A stretch of DNA of 64,000 nucleotides from Dulcicalothrix desertica PCC 7102 (lineage in GTDB: Bacteria > Cyanobacteriota > Cyanobacteriia > Cyanobacteriales > Nostocaceae), in assembly GCF_003991905.1 (NCBI RefSeq), contig NZ_RSCL01000036.1, positions 1-64,000 of the forward strand, written 5' to 3'. A model generated the notes under the pieces. It did no database searches. It was given only the letters and a program-made list of their open reading frames with translations, and was not told the origin of the DNA. Numbering within the stretch: position 1 is the first letter of the stretch; each line of letters opens with the position of its first letter. Position numbers and translations under genes: made by a program. Of the stretch, positions 45,421 to 55,535 are shown one piece after another.

Positions 45421-47844
45421 ATGGTACGTTTACGTGGGGAGTTTAAGCTATTTGCTGTTAGTTTTTTTTGGTTGTTGGTTGCAAATAGTGCTAGCGCACA
45501 GATTGTTCCTGATGGTACTTTACCTGTAAATTCTATTGTTACTCCTGGATGCAGTGTTTGTACTATTGAGTCCGGGACGGTTAGAGGCAATAATTTATTT
45601 CACAGTTTTAGTCTGTTTTCTGTGCCTACTGGCGGCACCGCTTTGTTTAATAATGGTGTTGATATACAGAATATTCTCACTCGCGTTACTGGTACTAATG
45701 TTTCTAATATTGATGGTGTTATTGGGACACAAGGTGGCGCCAATTTATTTATAATTAATCCTTCGGGTATTGTGTTTGGCGCCAATGCTAGGTTAAATAT
45801 TGGTGGTTCGTTTGTTGGTACGACTGCAAATAGCGTTAAGTTTGCCGATGGTACAGAATTTAGTACTAAAAATAGTAATGCACCATTATTAACTATTAGC
45901 ACACCCATTGGGTTAAAGTTAACAAACCCTGGCGCCATTACGGTGGAGGGTAGTGGACACAATTTATTTATAACATCAGCACTCGCTCCAGTTATACAAT
46001 ATCCTAATATATCGGAGTTGAGAGTTAAACCAGAACAAACTTTAGCGTTAGTTGGTGGAAATATTGTACTCAATGGTGGAGTTCTGGTTGCTCCTGGTGG
46101 CAGCATTAATTTAACTAGTGTTGAAAGTGGAGAGGTAAAACTTAACTGGTCGCCTAAGTTACAGTTAGATTCTACGGGAATATCTAGTTTACAAGATATT
46201 GAAATCAAACAGCAAGGACTTGCAGATGTTAGTGGTGTGAGTTCTGGTTCTATTCAAGTTCAGGCACGTAATATAAATATAACCGATGGTTCGATGTTGT
46301 TTTCCCAAAACTTAGGATTTTTACCTAATGGTAGTATTAATGTTAATGCTGCTAATAGTTTAAAATTAGATGGAAATAGTCGTTTGAATGGTTTTACTCG
46401 CAGTAGTATCTACTATCAGAATTTTGGTTTAGGCCAAAGTGGACATATTAACATTACTACCAAACAGTTAATCTTAGATAATGGCGCCTCTATTATTAAT
46501 CGAACTTTTAGCCCAGTTCAAAGCGGCGATATAAATATCAATGCTACAGAATTTGTTAAACTGAGTGGATTTGTCGCTGTTAATCCAAGTGTTACAACTA
46601 CTATAAGTACTACTACAAATAGTGTTGGAAAGGCTGGAAATGTAAATATTTATACTCCTGATTTATATATATTTAATGCTGGAACTATATCAAGTACAAA
46701 CTTTGACGCTGGAATGGGTGGTAATATTACAGTAAATGCTGATGTTATAAATATTAGCGATACTAATTCAATTACTGTACCTTCTTCTATATCTGCACCA
46801 AATTTTGGTACTGGCAAAGCAGGTAATTTAACTTTAAATTCTCGTATTTTATCAATTCGCTCTGGAGGACAAGTAACTACAAACAGCTTTAACTCAGGGG
46901 ATGCAGGTAATATTATTATTAATGCATCTGAATCTGTAGAAATAACTGGTATTGTCTCAAATTATAATAGCAGTATCAGTTCTGCTGTTGAGAAACCAAA
47001 TGCATTAGTTGGGGAGTTACTAGGATTATTTGATACACCCACTGCTACTTCAGGAGATATTACCATCAATACAGGTTCTTTAAAAATCAGCAATTCAGGG
47101 AATGTTGTGGTTAGAAACCAAGGTTTTGGAGGTGGTGGTACAATAGAAGTAAATGCTGACTCAGTGTTATTATCTCGCATTGGTAGCTTTATTGCTGATA
47201 CAGCATCGGGTCAAGGTGGTAATATTAATTTGCAGCTAAAAGATTTACAAATGCGACATGGTAGTTATATCACTACAAGCGCTGGTGGTAGTGGTAATGG
47301 TGGTAATATTAATATCGATACTAATACTTTGGCTGCTTTTGAAAATAGTGATATTACTGCTAATTCTCAAGACAGTATAGGCGGCAGAGTTACTATTAAT
47401 GCTCAAGGTATATTTGGTACTCAGTTTCGCACTTCACAAACTGAGAAAAGCGATATTACTGCTACTTCTGAAGTCGGCGCCTCTTTTAATGGCATAGTTG
47501 ATATAAATAGTATTGATACAGACCCTAGTTCTGGACTTATTGAATTACCAGAAACTGTTGTTGATCGAACTCAACAAATTTCTGCTAGTTGTAGTAAATC
47601 AAATAATAATCAATTTGTAACGATTGGAAGAGGTGGTTTACCATCAAGTCCTGATGATTTGCTTATACAGCAGCAAACTGCGATACTTGAACCTTTTGAA
47701 TTGCTATCTTCTCAAACATCAAATGCGGTTAATTTGACTCGAAGGCAAGAAGTTACAGAAGCGCAAACAGTCGTGATTGATAAGGGTGAGATTTATTTGT
47801 TGGCTGAGGCGCCTGTCATTATATCAAGGTCTGCTTGTAATTGA
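45421..47844 (+). CDS. Two-partner-secretion exoprotein (filamentous haemagglutinin-like)
   Basis: The 807-aa protein has a signal peptide (LFAVSFFWLLVANSASA) followed by a TPS/FHA N-terminal domain: GTVRGNNLFHSFSLFSVPTG, then GGANLFIINPSGIVFGANAR containing the key NPSGIxFG motif. Beta-helix repeats (GNIxINAxxSVxIS, NINIDTNTL) fill the rest to about 740, with a paired-Cys C-terminal region (SASCSKSNN, SRSACN). Such proteins cross the outer membrane through a TpsB (ShlB-like) partner. None is adjacent here. They act as adhesins or surface proteins. The start follows a TATAT stretch without a clear ribosome site. Confidence 0.87.
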   Translation: MVRLRGEFKLFAVSFFWLLVANSASAQIVPDGTLPVNSIVTPGCSVCTIESGTVRGNNLFHSFSLFSVPTGGTALFNNGVDIQNILTRVTGTNVSNIDGVIGTQGGANLFIINPSGIVFGANARLNIGGSFVGTTANSVKFADGTEFSTKNSNAPLLTISTPIGLKLTNPGAITVEGSGHNLFITSALAPVIQYPNISELRVKPEQTLALVGGNIVLNGGVLVAPGGSINLTSVESGEVKLNWSPKLQLDSTGISSLQDIEIKQQGLADVSGVSSGSIQVQARNINITDGSMLFSQNLGFLPNGSINVNAANSLKLDGNSRLNGFTRSSIYYQNFGLGQSGHINITTKQLILDNGASIINRTFSPVQSGDININATEFVKLSGFVAVNPSVTTTISTTTNSVGKAGNVNIYTPDLYIFNAGTISSTNFDAGMGGNITVNADVINISDTNSITVPSSISAPNFGTGKAGNLTLNSRILSIRSGGQVTTNSFNSGDAGNIIINASESVEITGIVSNYNSSISSAVEKPNALVGELLGLFDTPTATSGDITINTGSLKISNSGNVVVRNQGFGGGGTIEVNADSVLLSRIGSFIADTASGQGGNINLQLKDLQMRHGSYITTSAGGSGNGGNINIDTNTLAAFENSDITANSQDSIGGRVTINAQGIFGTQFRTSQTEKSDITATSEVGASFNGIVDINSIDTDPSSGLIELPETVVDRTQQISASCSKSNNNQFVTIGRGGLPSSPDDLLIQQQTAILEPFELLSSQTSNAVNLTRRQEVTEAQTVVIDKGEIYLLAEAPVIISRSACN

Positions 47845-47867
47845 CCAGGACTTACGCAAAAATCCTA

Positions 47868-47935
47868 GAAACCTGGTTTTTTGGTCGATAATTTGTCGTA
47901 AAAACGACGATTTTTAGTAGAAACCAGGTTTCTGT
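47868..47935. repeat. GAAACCTGGTTT hairpin repeat
   Basis: AGAAACCTGGTTT and GAAACCAGGTTTCT flank a shorter inner hairpin (GTCGTAAAAACGAC). It follows the adhesin stop and could terminate it. The repeat is of the same family as at 29600 and 51220. Confidence 0.65.
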
Positions 47936-48174
47936 GCGTCAGTCCTATGTTATTTGAAGCCGATAAAATTATGTTTGACTCTGATTTTATAGTAACAAAT
48001 ATTGATGGTGCTTGGATATAAACATATATAAATATATATAAATGCGCCTTTCTTAGTATCAAAATTTACATTTAAAGTCATTGGTAAACAGGAGAACGAT
48101 AGTGTGGTAGAATGAGGATTTTGCACGCTACTGTGTTCGCTCAGTTACGATACATGTCTTGTTGCTAGAAACTA
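47936..48174. other. Spacer before the PAS hybrid kinase
   Basis: The rest of the 330-bp gap after the adhesin gene is AT-rich, with no gene recognised. It probably contains the promoter of the kinase gene. Confidence 0.4.
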
Positions 48175-50601
48175 ATGCACAATCAAGGTAAAGCTGATTT
48201 CCGTTTGAAAGATGACCCTTCTGTTTCAATGGCTTCTGATTTAAGCTCCGCGCGCTGTTCGCTTCGGGTGGAAACAGATATTGGAATGGTTTTACACTTG
48301 GCAGATGGCACGTTAAAAGCGTGTAATACTCGCGCTGAGGAAATATTAGGGTTGACGGCTGAACAGATACATGGGTGGACTTCTGTAAACTGTCCTTGGC
48401 AAGCTGTGCATGAAGATGGTTCTCCTTTTCCAGGTGAGTTGCATCCAGCAATGGTGTCATTACAAACGGGGCAACCTTGCTTAAATATAGTGATGGGTCT
48501 TTATCAGCCAAGTGGGAACTTAGTATGGTTGAATATAAATTCACACCCTTTATTCCAACCGAATACATCGATTCCTTATGCTGTAGTTACAACGTTTTCT
48601 CTTATTGCTGCTATTGAGATACAATCAATAAAAGCCGAGTTGGAGGCGCCTCATAAACGGACTCAATTTTCGTGCAAGAATGAAGAACGATTCCGGATTG
48701 CCCAACTTGTTGCCAACGCTGGAACCTGGGATTGGGATGTGGCAACTAATAGCGTTTATTGGTCTCCAGAGTATTACACGCTGTATGGACTTGACGCAGC
48801 AACACCCTCAACTTATGAAAATTGGTTGGCAAGTATTGTAGAGGAAGACCGAGAGTTCGTAGAGCGAACCATTCGTCAAGCATTAGAGCAGCAACAAACC
48901 TCGCTTACCTTTGAGTTTCGCATTAACCATCCCGTACAAGGTGTAAGATGGTTTGATTCCCGCAGTCAAATATTTTATAACCCCGATGGACAACCTGAGC
49001 GATTGGTTGGTATCTCCATCGATATTACAGACCGTAAACGCATCGAAGAAGAACTACGACAAAAAAATGCTATTTTAAGTGTAATTAACGAGTCGCTGCC
49101 TACACCAATTTTTGTTAAAGACCGACAAGGGCGAATTATTTACGCAAATCCAGCTACACTTCAGGTGTTAGGTAAATCTGAGAAAGAGGTTATAGGGTTA
49201 CGTGATTGCGATTTGTACTCAGACCGCGAATTGGGAGAGATGGTGTCAGAAAACGATAGACGCATCATGGAATCTGGGCAAACCGAAGTGGTTGAAGAAT
49301 CTCCAGATGGAATACGTACATTTTTGGGCACGAAGGCGCCTTATTGTAATGAGGCTGGAGAAGTAATAGGGTTAATTGGCATATCGAATGACATTACCGC
49401 ACGTGTTCAACTTGAGCGCGACCGTGAACGTATTTTACAACAAGAACAAGCGGCACGAGAAGAATCTGAGCGTGCGAACCGTATTAAAGATGAATTTTTG
49501 GCAGTGTTGTCTCACGAACTGAGAACACCACTCAACCCCATATTGGGCTGGTCGAAACTACTACAAACTGGTAAGTTGAATGCAACCAAAACTGCTGATG
49601 CATTGAAAGCTATTGAGCGTAACGCCAAACTACAATCGCAATTAATCGAAGATTTACTTGATGTTTCTCGAATTCTGCGTGGCAAACTTACGTTGAATGT
49701 TGCACCTGTTACCCTGGCGCCAATAATTAATGCTGCCCTTGAAACAGTACAATTAGCCGCAGAGGCTAAAAGTATTTACATTCAAACCATTTTTGAACCA
49801 AATGTAGGACAAATATTAGGCGATACAGGTCGTTTACAGCAAATAATCTGGAATCTTCTATCCAACGCTGTTAAATTTACCCCAGAAGGGGGACGAGTTG
49901 AAGTTCAATTAACACAAATTCAAACAAGCGCTCAAATTCAAGTTATCGATAATGGTAAGGGTATTAGTTCTGACTTTTTACCTCATGTATTCGAGCATTT
50001 CCGTCAAGAAGATGGCGCCATAACACGCCAATTTGGCGGATTAGGATTAGGATTAGCAATTGTGCGTCAACTCGTCGAACTTCACGGTGGTATGGTGACA
50101 GCAGAAAGTGCAGGAGAAGGATTTGGCGCCACTTTTACTGTTAACTTGCCCTTAATTAAGCAAGTAACAGAACCCATAAATAATTCTGATGACCCTTTAC
50201 CCTACCCTGACGACTCCGAACCATTAGCTGGATTCAGAATTATTGTCGTTGATGATGAACCAGATTCGCTCGATTTTATTGCCTTTGTTATCGAACAAGC
50301 GGGTGCAGAGGTAATTGCCATGCCAAGCGCAATTGAAGCACTGCAAATTCTTCAACAAATTCAACCCCATTTAATTATCAGCGACATCGGAATGCCAGAA
50401 ATGGATGGTTATATGTTTATCGAGCAAATCAGAACTAAATTACCACCTCAGCATCGAGAAGTTCTAGCGATAGCATTAACTGCCTTTGCTGGAGAAGTCA
50501 ACGAGCGGCAAGTAATAATGGCTGGATTTCAAAAACACTTAGCCAAACCCGTTGACCCAGATGAGTTAATTTGTACTATAATGCGATTGGTTACTGCTTA
50601 A
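48175..50601 (+). CDS. PAS-rich soluble hybrid sensor histidine kinase
   Basis: The 808-aa kinase has no transmembrane segment. Three PAS/PAC units (about 30-145, 165-290 and 300-420) precede HisKA with His447 in LSHELRTPLNP and a HATPase with FGGLGLGLAIVRQL. A C-terminal receiver has Asp737 in IISDIGMPEMDG. The catalytic part closely resembles the CHASE3 kinase at 14241, including the DDLLDVSRILRGKL-like and AGFxxHxAKPV tail features. The two are probably paralogues that differ in sensing. It is presumed to sense a cytoplasmic or redox signal, but no cofactor motif is evident. The first ATG at 48175 is accepted, though the start is not certain. Confidence 0.92.
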   Translation: MHNQGKADFRLKDDPSVSMASDLSSARCSLRVETDIGMVLHLADGTLKACNTRAEEILGLTAEQIHGWTSVNCPWQAVHEDGSPFPGELHPAMVSLQTGQPCLNIVMGLYQPSGNLVWLNINSHPLFQPNTSIPYAVVTTFSLIAAIEIQSIKAELEAPHKRTQFSCKNEERFRIAQLVANAGTWDWDVATNSVYWSPEYYTLYGLDAATPSTYENWLASIVEEDREFVERTIRQALEQQQTSLTFEFRINHPVQGVRWFDSRSQIFYNPDGQPERLVGISIDITDRKRIEEELRQKNAILSVINESLPTPIFVKDRQGRIIYANPATLQVLGKSEKEVIGLRDCDLYSDRELGEMVSENDRRIMESGQTEVVEESPDGIRTFLGTKAPYCNEAGEVIGLIGISNDITARVQLERDRERILQQEQAAREESERANRIKDEFLAVLSHELRTPLNPILGWSKLLQTGKLNATKTADALKAIERNAKLQSQLIEDLLDVSRILRGKLTLNVAPVTLAPIINAALETVQLAAEAKSIYIQTIFEPNVGQILGDTGRLQQIIWNLLSNAVKFTPEGGRVEVQLTQIQTSAQIQVIDNGKGISSDFLPHVFEHFRQEDGAITRQFGGLGLGLAIVRQLVELHGGMVTAESAGEGFGATFTVNLPLIKQVTEPINNSDDPLPYPDDSEPLAGFRIIVVDDEPDSLDFIAFVIEQAGAEVIAMPSAIEALQILQQIQPHLIISDIGMPEMDGYMFIEQIRTKLPPQHREVLAIALTAFAGEVNERQVIMAGFQKHLAKPVDPDELICTIMRLVTA

Positions 50602-50617
50602 GGGACGGTTAAGCTAA

Positions 50618-50893
50618 TTAATTAATATTAATAAGCTCATCGTACCGAATAATAATTAATCTAATTGCCTCAAACAACGCACGCACACTAACTTCACTTG
50701 CTTGATATTTAACAGTTAATACATCAATCCAATCGTGCAAATCAACATCGTTAGGGTTTGCAACATCCATTGTTTCTACCCAAGCAGTGTATATTTCCTC
50801 ACCTAAATCTGGAGCATGTGCAACAGCTTCTGCCTCCGCACGCACCATCAAAATACAACGTTGGTTAATAATACAAGCATATTCTAGTTTCAT
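50618..50893 (-). CDS. Hypothetical 91-aa protein
   Basis: The small frame reads MKLEYACIINQRCILMVRAE, then acidic sequence with VDLHDWIDVLTVKYQASEVS and a C-terminal helix. It is predicted soluble and mostly helical. I do not recognise a family. It converges on the hybrid kinase with only 16 nt between stops and lies beside AT-rich non-coding DNA. Confidence 0.5.
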   Translation of the reverse strand: MKLEYACIINQRCILMVRAEAEAVAHAPDLGEEIYTAWVETMDVANPNDVDLHDWIDVLTVKYQASEVSVRALFEAIRLIIIRYDELININ

Positions 50894-51295
50894 AAGTTAA
50901 ACTTAGCCACTTGTTATAAATATAACAAACTTATTTGTTAAAATTGGTACCTGAAAACAACCATCATACTTGTTATTTTTCAAAATACTATAAAGGTAAA
51001 GTTTTTGTAATATCCCAGGCGCCGATTTTCTATATACTAGGAGAACACAAGAAGCACTACTTGCACCACATAACTTTGACAACTTAAGTGCAACTTAAGA
51101 TAAAGCCAATTCTAGGATAAATAGGCGCCTTTCTCTATAGCAATACACTTCGTTTCGATTTGTTATTCTGCATAGGTGTCCTAACCTTACCGGAATGCAC
51201 CATTGTCAACAAGCTCAAAGAAACCGGGCTTCTCTACGAGAGATTAACGGAACCCAACATACGATAGGTGAAATTTTGCCCTAGAGTAAGTTATT
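50894..51295. other. Non-coding region with repeats
   Basis: About 400 bp with two GGCGCC sites (near 51020 and 51125) and a CACCATT...AAAGAAACCGGGCTTCT repeat near 51200-51235. No gene is recognised. Confidence 0.5.
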
Positions 51296-51466
51296 TTACA
51301 TTAGGTCATCTTCGGTTAAATCCGCAATTTTAATTAACGCTTTTAAAGTTCCAACTTTCAAGTCTTTATTTTTATGCATGGGAATGAGATTGATTTCCTG
51401 ATTAATTACAGATATTTTGAGCATACTTATTCTGGTATCACTTTCTACATAAGACTGTGATATTAA
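51296..51466 (-). pseudogene. hicA toxin remnant
   Basis: On the minus strand the frame ends ...INLIPMHKNKDLKVGTLKAL then IKIADLTEDDLM and a stop at 51296. The segment with VP/IPMHxNKDLKxGTLKxIIK is the C-terminal signature of HicA/YcfA mRNA interferases. Upstream the frame runs only to about 51466, so the N-terminal half with the catalytic His region is missing, and no hicB antitoxin is seen. The gene is therefore a dead toxin fragment. The match is by eye, but the pattern is characteristic. Confidence 0.65.
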
Positions 51467-51595
51467 TCAATATGATAGGCGCCTGTAGGTCATCTCCAAT
51501 TCGCAACTCGGATATCCGTTTGCACTGGAACCATCAAGAAAAAATTGAGTTGTAAATCTAAGCAATACTAACTATAAATTCCTTATATTCGTTAC

Positions 51596-51714
51596 TACAT
51601 GGTTTTCTGACGAATGCTTGTCAATCCATAGTTTTGATATGCAAGCGCATCATGCAATGCCATCACACGCTCTGGTCCGCAAATTTCAGAAAAAAAGAGG
51701 ATATTGAAGCCTGC
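51596..51714 (-). pseudogene. Possible gene fragment of unknown family
   Basis: A minus-strand frame of about 38 codons reads AGFNILFFSEICGPERVMAL, then HDALAYQNYGLTSIRQKTM and a stop. The composition looks protein-like rather than random, but I cannot name the parent gene and there is no start codon near the upstream end. It may be the tail of a lost gene. Confidence 0.25.
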
Positions 51715-51897
51715 TTAATGAAAAAGTAGTAAAGCCAACGAATTCGCGATAAATAAGAATTTTCTCATTAAATTTTCATATAAACCTCATATTAGACCGT
51801 ATATATTAATACTCAAGTTGGGACAAAGCCAACACCTGTGTGTTTCTAATGATACCGAAATACTCAAATAATGTAATTCAATTCCAGGAGAATAGAT

Positions 51898-52512
51898 ATG
51901 GCATCCATAACTGGCAATGATAGTGATAACCGTTTAAGAGGAACATCCCGTTCAGATACAGTTCGAGGAAGAAATGGAAATGATATTCTTGAAGGACTTG
52001 GAGGTGCTGACACCCTTCTAGGTGGCAAGGATGATGATTATCTTTTTGGAGGTTTGGGTGCTGATATATTGTCTGGTGATGGGGACAGAACGACATCACC
52101 ATCTAATCAATTTGAAAAGGGAAATGACATTCTTGTAGGTGGTTCTGGTTCTGATATCTTATATGCTTGGGGAGACGACATTCTTTTAGGAGGAGGGTCT
52201 AACCAATATAATGCTCAGTTAATTACTAACTTGCAGAATGACCCCTTCACCACTGCCATTACACCTGACAATCAGAAGGATACTTTTGTTGCTGTAAACA
52301 AGGATGGGGTTGGCTACACCTTGACTGTTGCTGATTACGAAGTTGGTATAGACCTGATTGACCTGAGAAGCTTTGGAGTTACTAGTGTTAGTGGCTTCGC
52401 TGAAATTCAAGATAAAGGAAATTTCTTTGAAGCGAAAACTTTTGAGGTCGGTGGTGCAGAACTTGTATTGCGAATTAATGCTGACCCAACATCTCTAACT
52501 TACGTCGTTTAA
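51898..52512 (+). CDS. RTX calcium-binding repeat protein
   Basis: The 204-aa protein starts MASITGNDSDNRLRGTSRSD and has about eight RTX nonapeptides of GGxGxDxLx type (NGNDILEGLGGADTLLGGKD, KGNDILVGGSGSDILYAWGD) up to about residue 105. A C-terminal part without repeats follows. RTX repeats fold around calcium outside the cell after type I secretion. The C-terminus may carry the secretion signal. A perfect AGGAG ribosome site supports the start. No secretion genes are adjacent. A surface or matrix role is likely. Confidence 0.83.
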   Translation: MASITGNDSDNRLRGTSRSDTVRGRNGNDILEGLGGADTLLGGKDDDYLFGGLGADILSGDGDRTTSPSNQFEKGNDILVGGSGSDILYAWGDDILLGGGSNQYNAQLITNLQNDPFTTAITPDNQKDTFVAVNKDGVGYTLTVADYEVGIDLIDLRSFGVTSVSGFAEIQDKGNFFEAKTFEVGGAELVLRINADPTSLTYVV

Positions 52513-52521
52513 GCTAGACCT

Positions 52522-52572
52522 TGTAAAGACGCAAAATTTACCTGCGGTACACTCCGTGAATGCGTCTTTACA
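52522..52572. repeat. TGTAAAGACGCA inverted repeat
   Basis: TGTAAAGACGCA at 52522-52533 and TGCGTCTTTACA at 52561-52572 are perfect inverted 12-mers just after the RTX stop. This is a common Nostocales repeat and a possible terminator. Confidence 0.75.
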
Positions 52573-52633
52573 TTCCTCTTTGTGTTAAATATTGCAAGTA
52601 CGTTTAGTAAAATACTTGTGCTTTTTACTCGTG

Positions 52634-52697
52634 GGTATGGCGCCATACCTACGTATTTTTTCAGGTTGTCGTATTTAGTCGTATTTAGTCGTATTTA
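52634..52697. repeat. 16-bp palindrome and three GTCGTATTTA tandem units
   Basis: GGTATGGCGCCATACC at 52634-52649 is a perfect palindrome centred on GGCGCC. It is followed by three tandem copies of GTCGTATTTA at 52668-52697. Both lie between the convergent RTX and CHAT genes. Confidence 0.8.
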
Positions 52698-52725
52698 ACA
52701 GTGCAAAAGTACTATGCATGACATA

Positions 52726-55464
52726 TTAATCTGTATTCCAGAGGGGTGGAATTTGGGAGGGGTTTTGGAATATGACGGGCAACCACGTGGTGGTGGGATA
52801 TTCGTTTTCTAGTCCCTGTAGTTTTTCTCTTGCTTCTCTTACTGATATATATAGGGTTTTACCGTTGGAGAACTTTGTAAGAAAGTTCTTCAAAAATTCT
52901 TGCGCGACTTTATCGGGTACAGGTTCGCGCATTACTATCATTTGGGGTATATTTAGTTCTACTAAATTTAACGCTAACCCCAAACCGTCGCAGGAATTGA
53001 ATATTGCTAGTTTCAATCCTTGCTGAATAGCTTTTTGTAGTGCGTTCTTCAGTTGACCTATACTCAACGTCTCATTTTTGTTAATGTTAATTTGACCTAT
53101 TTCTTGTTTTGTATAACTGTGTCCTGCAAAAAACAAAATATCCCACGGTTGTTGCCATAACTCATCGTTAACTTGTTTTCGTAACGGTTCGACTAAAAAT
53201 GTTACTTCGCTGTTCGGTAATTGTTCTAGTATTCTTCTATCTTGGTTAACATCTATTCCTGTGCTGTCTCCTAGTATTGCTAAGATTTTAACACGATTAT
53301 TTCTAATGGACGGCGCCTCTATTTTATTATACGCAGCAGTATATATTGCTAATTCCGCATTTCGGTACGTATCAAAGAAAGTCCACTGTTGAAAAGGTAA
53401 TTTTAGTAAAGTGCGGTTTTCAGTTTGCAGGATAACACGTATTGTTTCTGATGGGTTTAATTGTTCGAGCAGTTTTTCTTTAATAACTCGGAATGACTCT
53501 GAGTTATTCAACCAGTGGTTTAAATATTGTTTAAAGCGTTGTGCTGATGCTTCGCATTCTTGTAAATAGTCGTAACGACTAATATTTGTTGTTTGCATCT
53601 CAGGTATTTCTAACCGCGCGCTTGAAAGTAAGGTACGATAGTAAGCTGATTGCCATTGACTATATAATATCTCTAACTGCGGCGCCACTGGTAGTCTGGC
53701 TGTACATTCGACACTAGGAGTTGCACCTTCATTTGAAATTTGCAGCGTTACAGGAATACTCCCACTTAACTCATCAGTGTCTCCAATTTTGAGTACTACT
53801 AGTTTACCCGGTATTTCTGACTTTGATGCAGGCGCCACTATCATTTGCATCAAGTTCTTTAAATCGGCTTGGTGTTGACGGTATAATTCTATTTGTTCAT
53901 CTTTACTTTGTAATTGTGCTTGATATTTCGCTTCGATTGCTTGCAATGCTACCTGGTAACTTTGCGTAAAGTCACTGTGAATCTTTGTTTTATTCGCTTC
54001 TTCGGTTACTTCAACTTTTACTACTACTACTCCGTCCCCTTTATTCTCTATACTCCTTATCGCTAACTGAGTATCTTGATTTGCTGCCTTTACATCTACC
54101 AATGCACTATATAATGCTTGTAAATCTAAGCCGTTCTGAAATATTAAATCAACTGTATTAATAAATACCTGGAATAATTTAGTAAATTCTCCGGGTGCAA
54201 ATACTCCGCTACTGGGACGACGTTCATTTTGGTTATTTAATAAAAATACATAATCACATATTACTTCTTCTAACTGTGTGGTACTATCTATATTCCAAGC
54301 TTCTAAACATGCTGCGGTTAGTCTTGCGTGTTGAAAGTTGGTATTTATCGCTTGTGCTTTGGTAAAGTTCGCACGTTCTAAAATTGCATCTACAAACGTT
54401 GCTTCACTTATATCTGCTTCCGTGAAGTTCGCTTCACTTAAATCGGCGCCTGCTAAATTGCCACCTTTAATGTTGCATCCAATGTATAATTGTTTAACAC
54501 CACGCTTTTTGACCAATAATTCCCGCACTTTTGGATTTGCCAAAATTGTATTGCCAACTCTCGCACAATCAAGCTTTTGGGCAAGATGAAAGTTTGTATG
54601 AGTTAAAGTCGCATTACTAAAGTCGCAGTGTTTGAGAACACTTTGCTGAAAGTTGCTATTGGTCAAATTGGCATTTATAAAACTTGTACCACGAATCGAA
54701 GCTAAATTTACAGCTATGGTACGAAAGAACAAAAACTTCTCTTCGTTCTTAAAAACTTGTCTTGCTAAATAACTACCTAAAAATGTCCCCGTTGACGCTG
54801 TACATATTCCCACACTAATGGCGCTGACAAATGCATTATCATTATTGGTAATCAAAGCACCTAACGCTACTCCCCCAATTCCACCCACTATTACAGCAAA
54901 TATAGCTATAATTACACCCAAAGTACGGGTTAGTATTATCGTCATTGTAAACGAAACAGCCATCACTAAACCAAAAGCCACATTTACAGCAACCAAAACC
55001 CCAGCTACCGAACCAGCTATTACTCCATCAATAGCACTAATAGCAGCTATTGCTATTGCTACAGCACCAACTACAGCTGAAGCACCCAGTGCAACTTCGA
55101 GTGCTTGATAATTACTCAACACACAAAAAACGAAAAGCGTTACTAAGGCAATACCACCCGCAACGAAAGTAAACTTTAATCCTTCCTGAACAGCAAAGTA
55201 AATAAAATCTGTGGCAATAACTCCCGAAAACGCTGCCGCAAATCCGCAGATTCCCGATAAAATCAAAGCTACTGCTATCAAAAGCAGATTTTGGTAATTT
55301 CCCAACCCTGCTTTCGCATGACTAAAATTGGCGCCAATAAGTGTAGTTTCGCTAAAGTCGGCGCCGCGTATGTCACAATAACTAAAGTCGGCACCCCTTA
55401 AATTGGCGCCATGAAACGAACGACCACGAAGGTCTTGATATGCAAACTCTATAGAATTCTCCAT
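52726..55464 (-). CDS. Pentapeptide-repeat, multi-transmembrane, CHAT protease-like protein
   Basis: The 912-aa protein begins with pentapeptide repeats (GANLRGADFSYCDIRGADFS, to about 55). About six transmembrane helices follow (56-240), then a second pentapeptide block (250-400; GANFS, ANFTEADISEATFVDAIL), a coiled segment (about 480-540) and a C-terminal CHAT domain. CHAT is a caspase-like peptidase fold, and its His-Cys dyad is visible as His782 in FFAGHSYT and Cys825 in FNSCDGLG. CHAT proteins act in stress, death or antiviral responses in bacteria, often cutting a partner after a signal. Embedding one in the membrane by pentapeptide solenoids is unusual. No partner substrate is adjacent, but a broken patatin gene lies just upstream. 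Activity is inferred from the intact dyad. Confidence 0.85.
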   Translation of the reverse strand: MENSIEFAYQDLRGRSFHGANLRGADFSYCDIRGADFSETTLIGANFSHAKAGLGNYQNLLLIAVALILSGICGFAAAFSGVIATDFIYFAVQEGLKFTFVAGGIALVTLFVFCVLSNYQALEVALGASAVVGAVAIAIAAISAIDGVIAGSVAGVLVAVNVAFGLVMAVSFTMTIILTRTLGVIIAIFAVIVGGIGGVALGALITNNDNAFVSAISVGICTASTGTFLGSYLARQVFKNEEKFLFFRTIAVNLASIRGTSFINANLTNSNFQQSVLKHCDFSNATLTHTNFHLAQKLDCARVGNTILANPKVRELLVKKRGVKQLYIGCNIKGGNLAGADLSEANFTEADISEATFVDAILERANFTKAQAINTNFQHARLTAACLEAWNIDSTTQLEEVICDYVFLLNNQNERRPSSGVFAPGEFTKLFQVFINTVDLIFQNGLDLQALYSALVDVKAANQDTQLAIRSIENKGDGVVVVKVEVTEEANKTKIHSDFTQSYQVALQAIEAKYQAQLQSKDEQIELYRQHQADLKNLMQMIVAPASKSEIPGKLVVLKIGDTDELSGSIPVTLQISNEGATPSVECTARLPVAPQLEILYSQWQSAYYRTLLSSARLEIPEMQTTNISRYDYLQECEASAQRFKQYLNHWLNNSESFRVIKEKLLEQLNPSETIRVILQTENRTLLKLPFQQWTFFDTYRNAELAIYTAAYNKIEAPSIRNNRVKILAILGDSTGIDVNQDRRILEQLPNSEVTFLVEPLRKQVNDELWQQPWDILFFAGHSYTKQEIGQININKNETLSIGQLKNALQKAIQQGLKLAIFNSCDGLGLALNLVELNIPQMIVMREPVPDKVAQEFLKNFLTKFSNGKTLYISVREAREKLQGLENEYPTTTWLPVIFQNPSQIPPLWNTD

Positions 55465-55535
55465 TCCTTCGCTTCATCAAAACTTCACAATTGTAGCTTA
55501 ACCAGTTTGCCTAGTTAAAACAATACTCCTTATGG

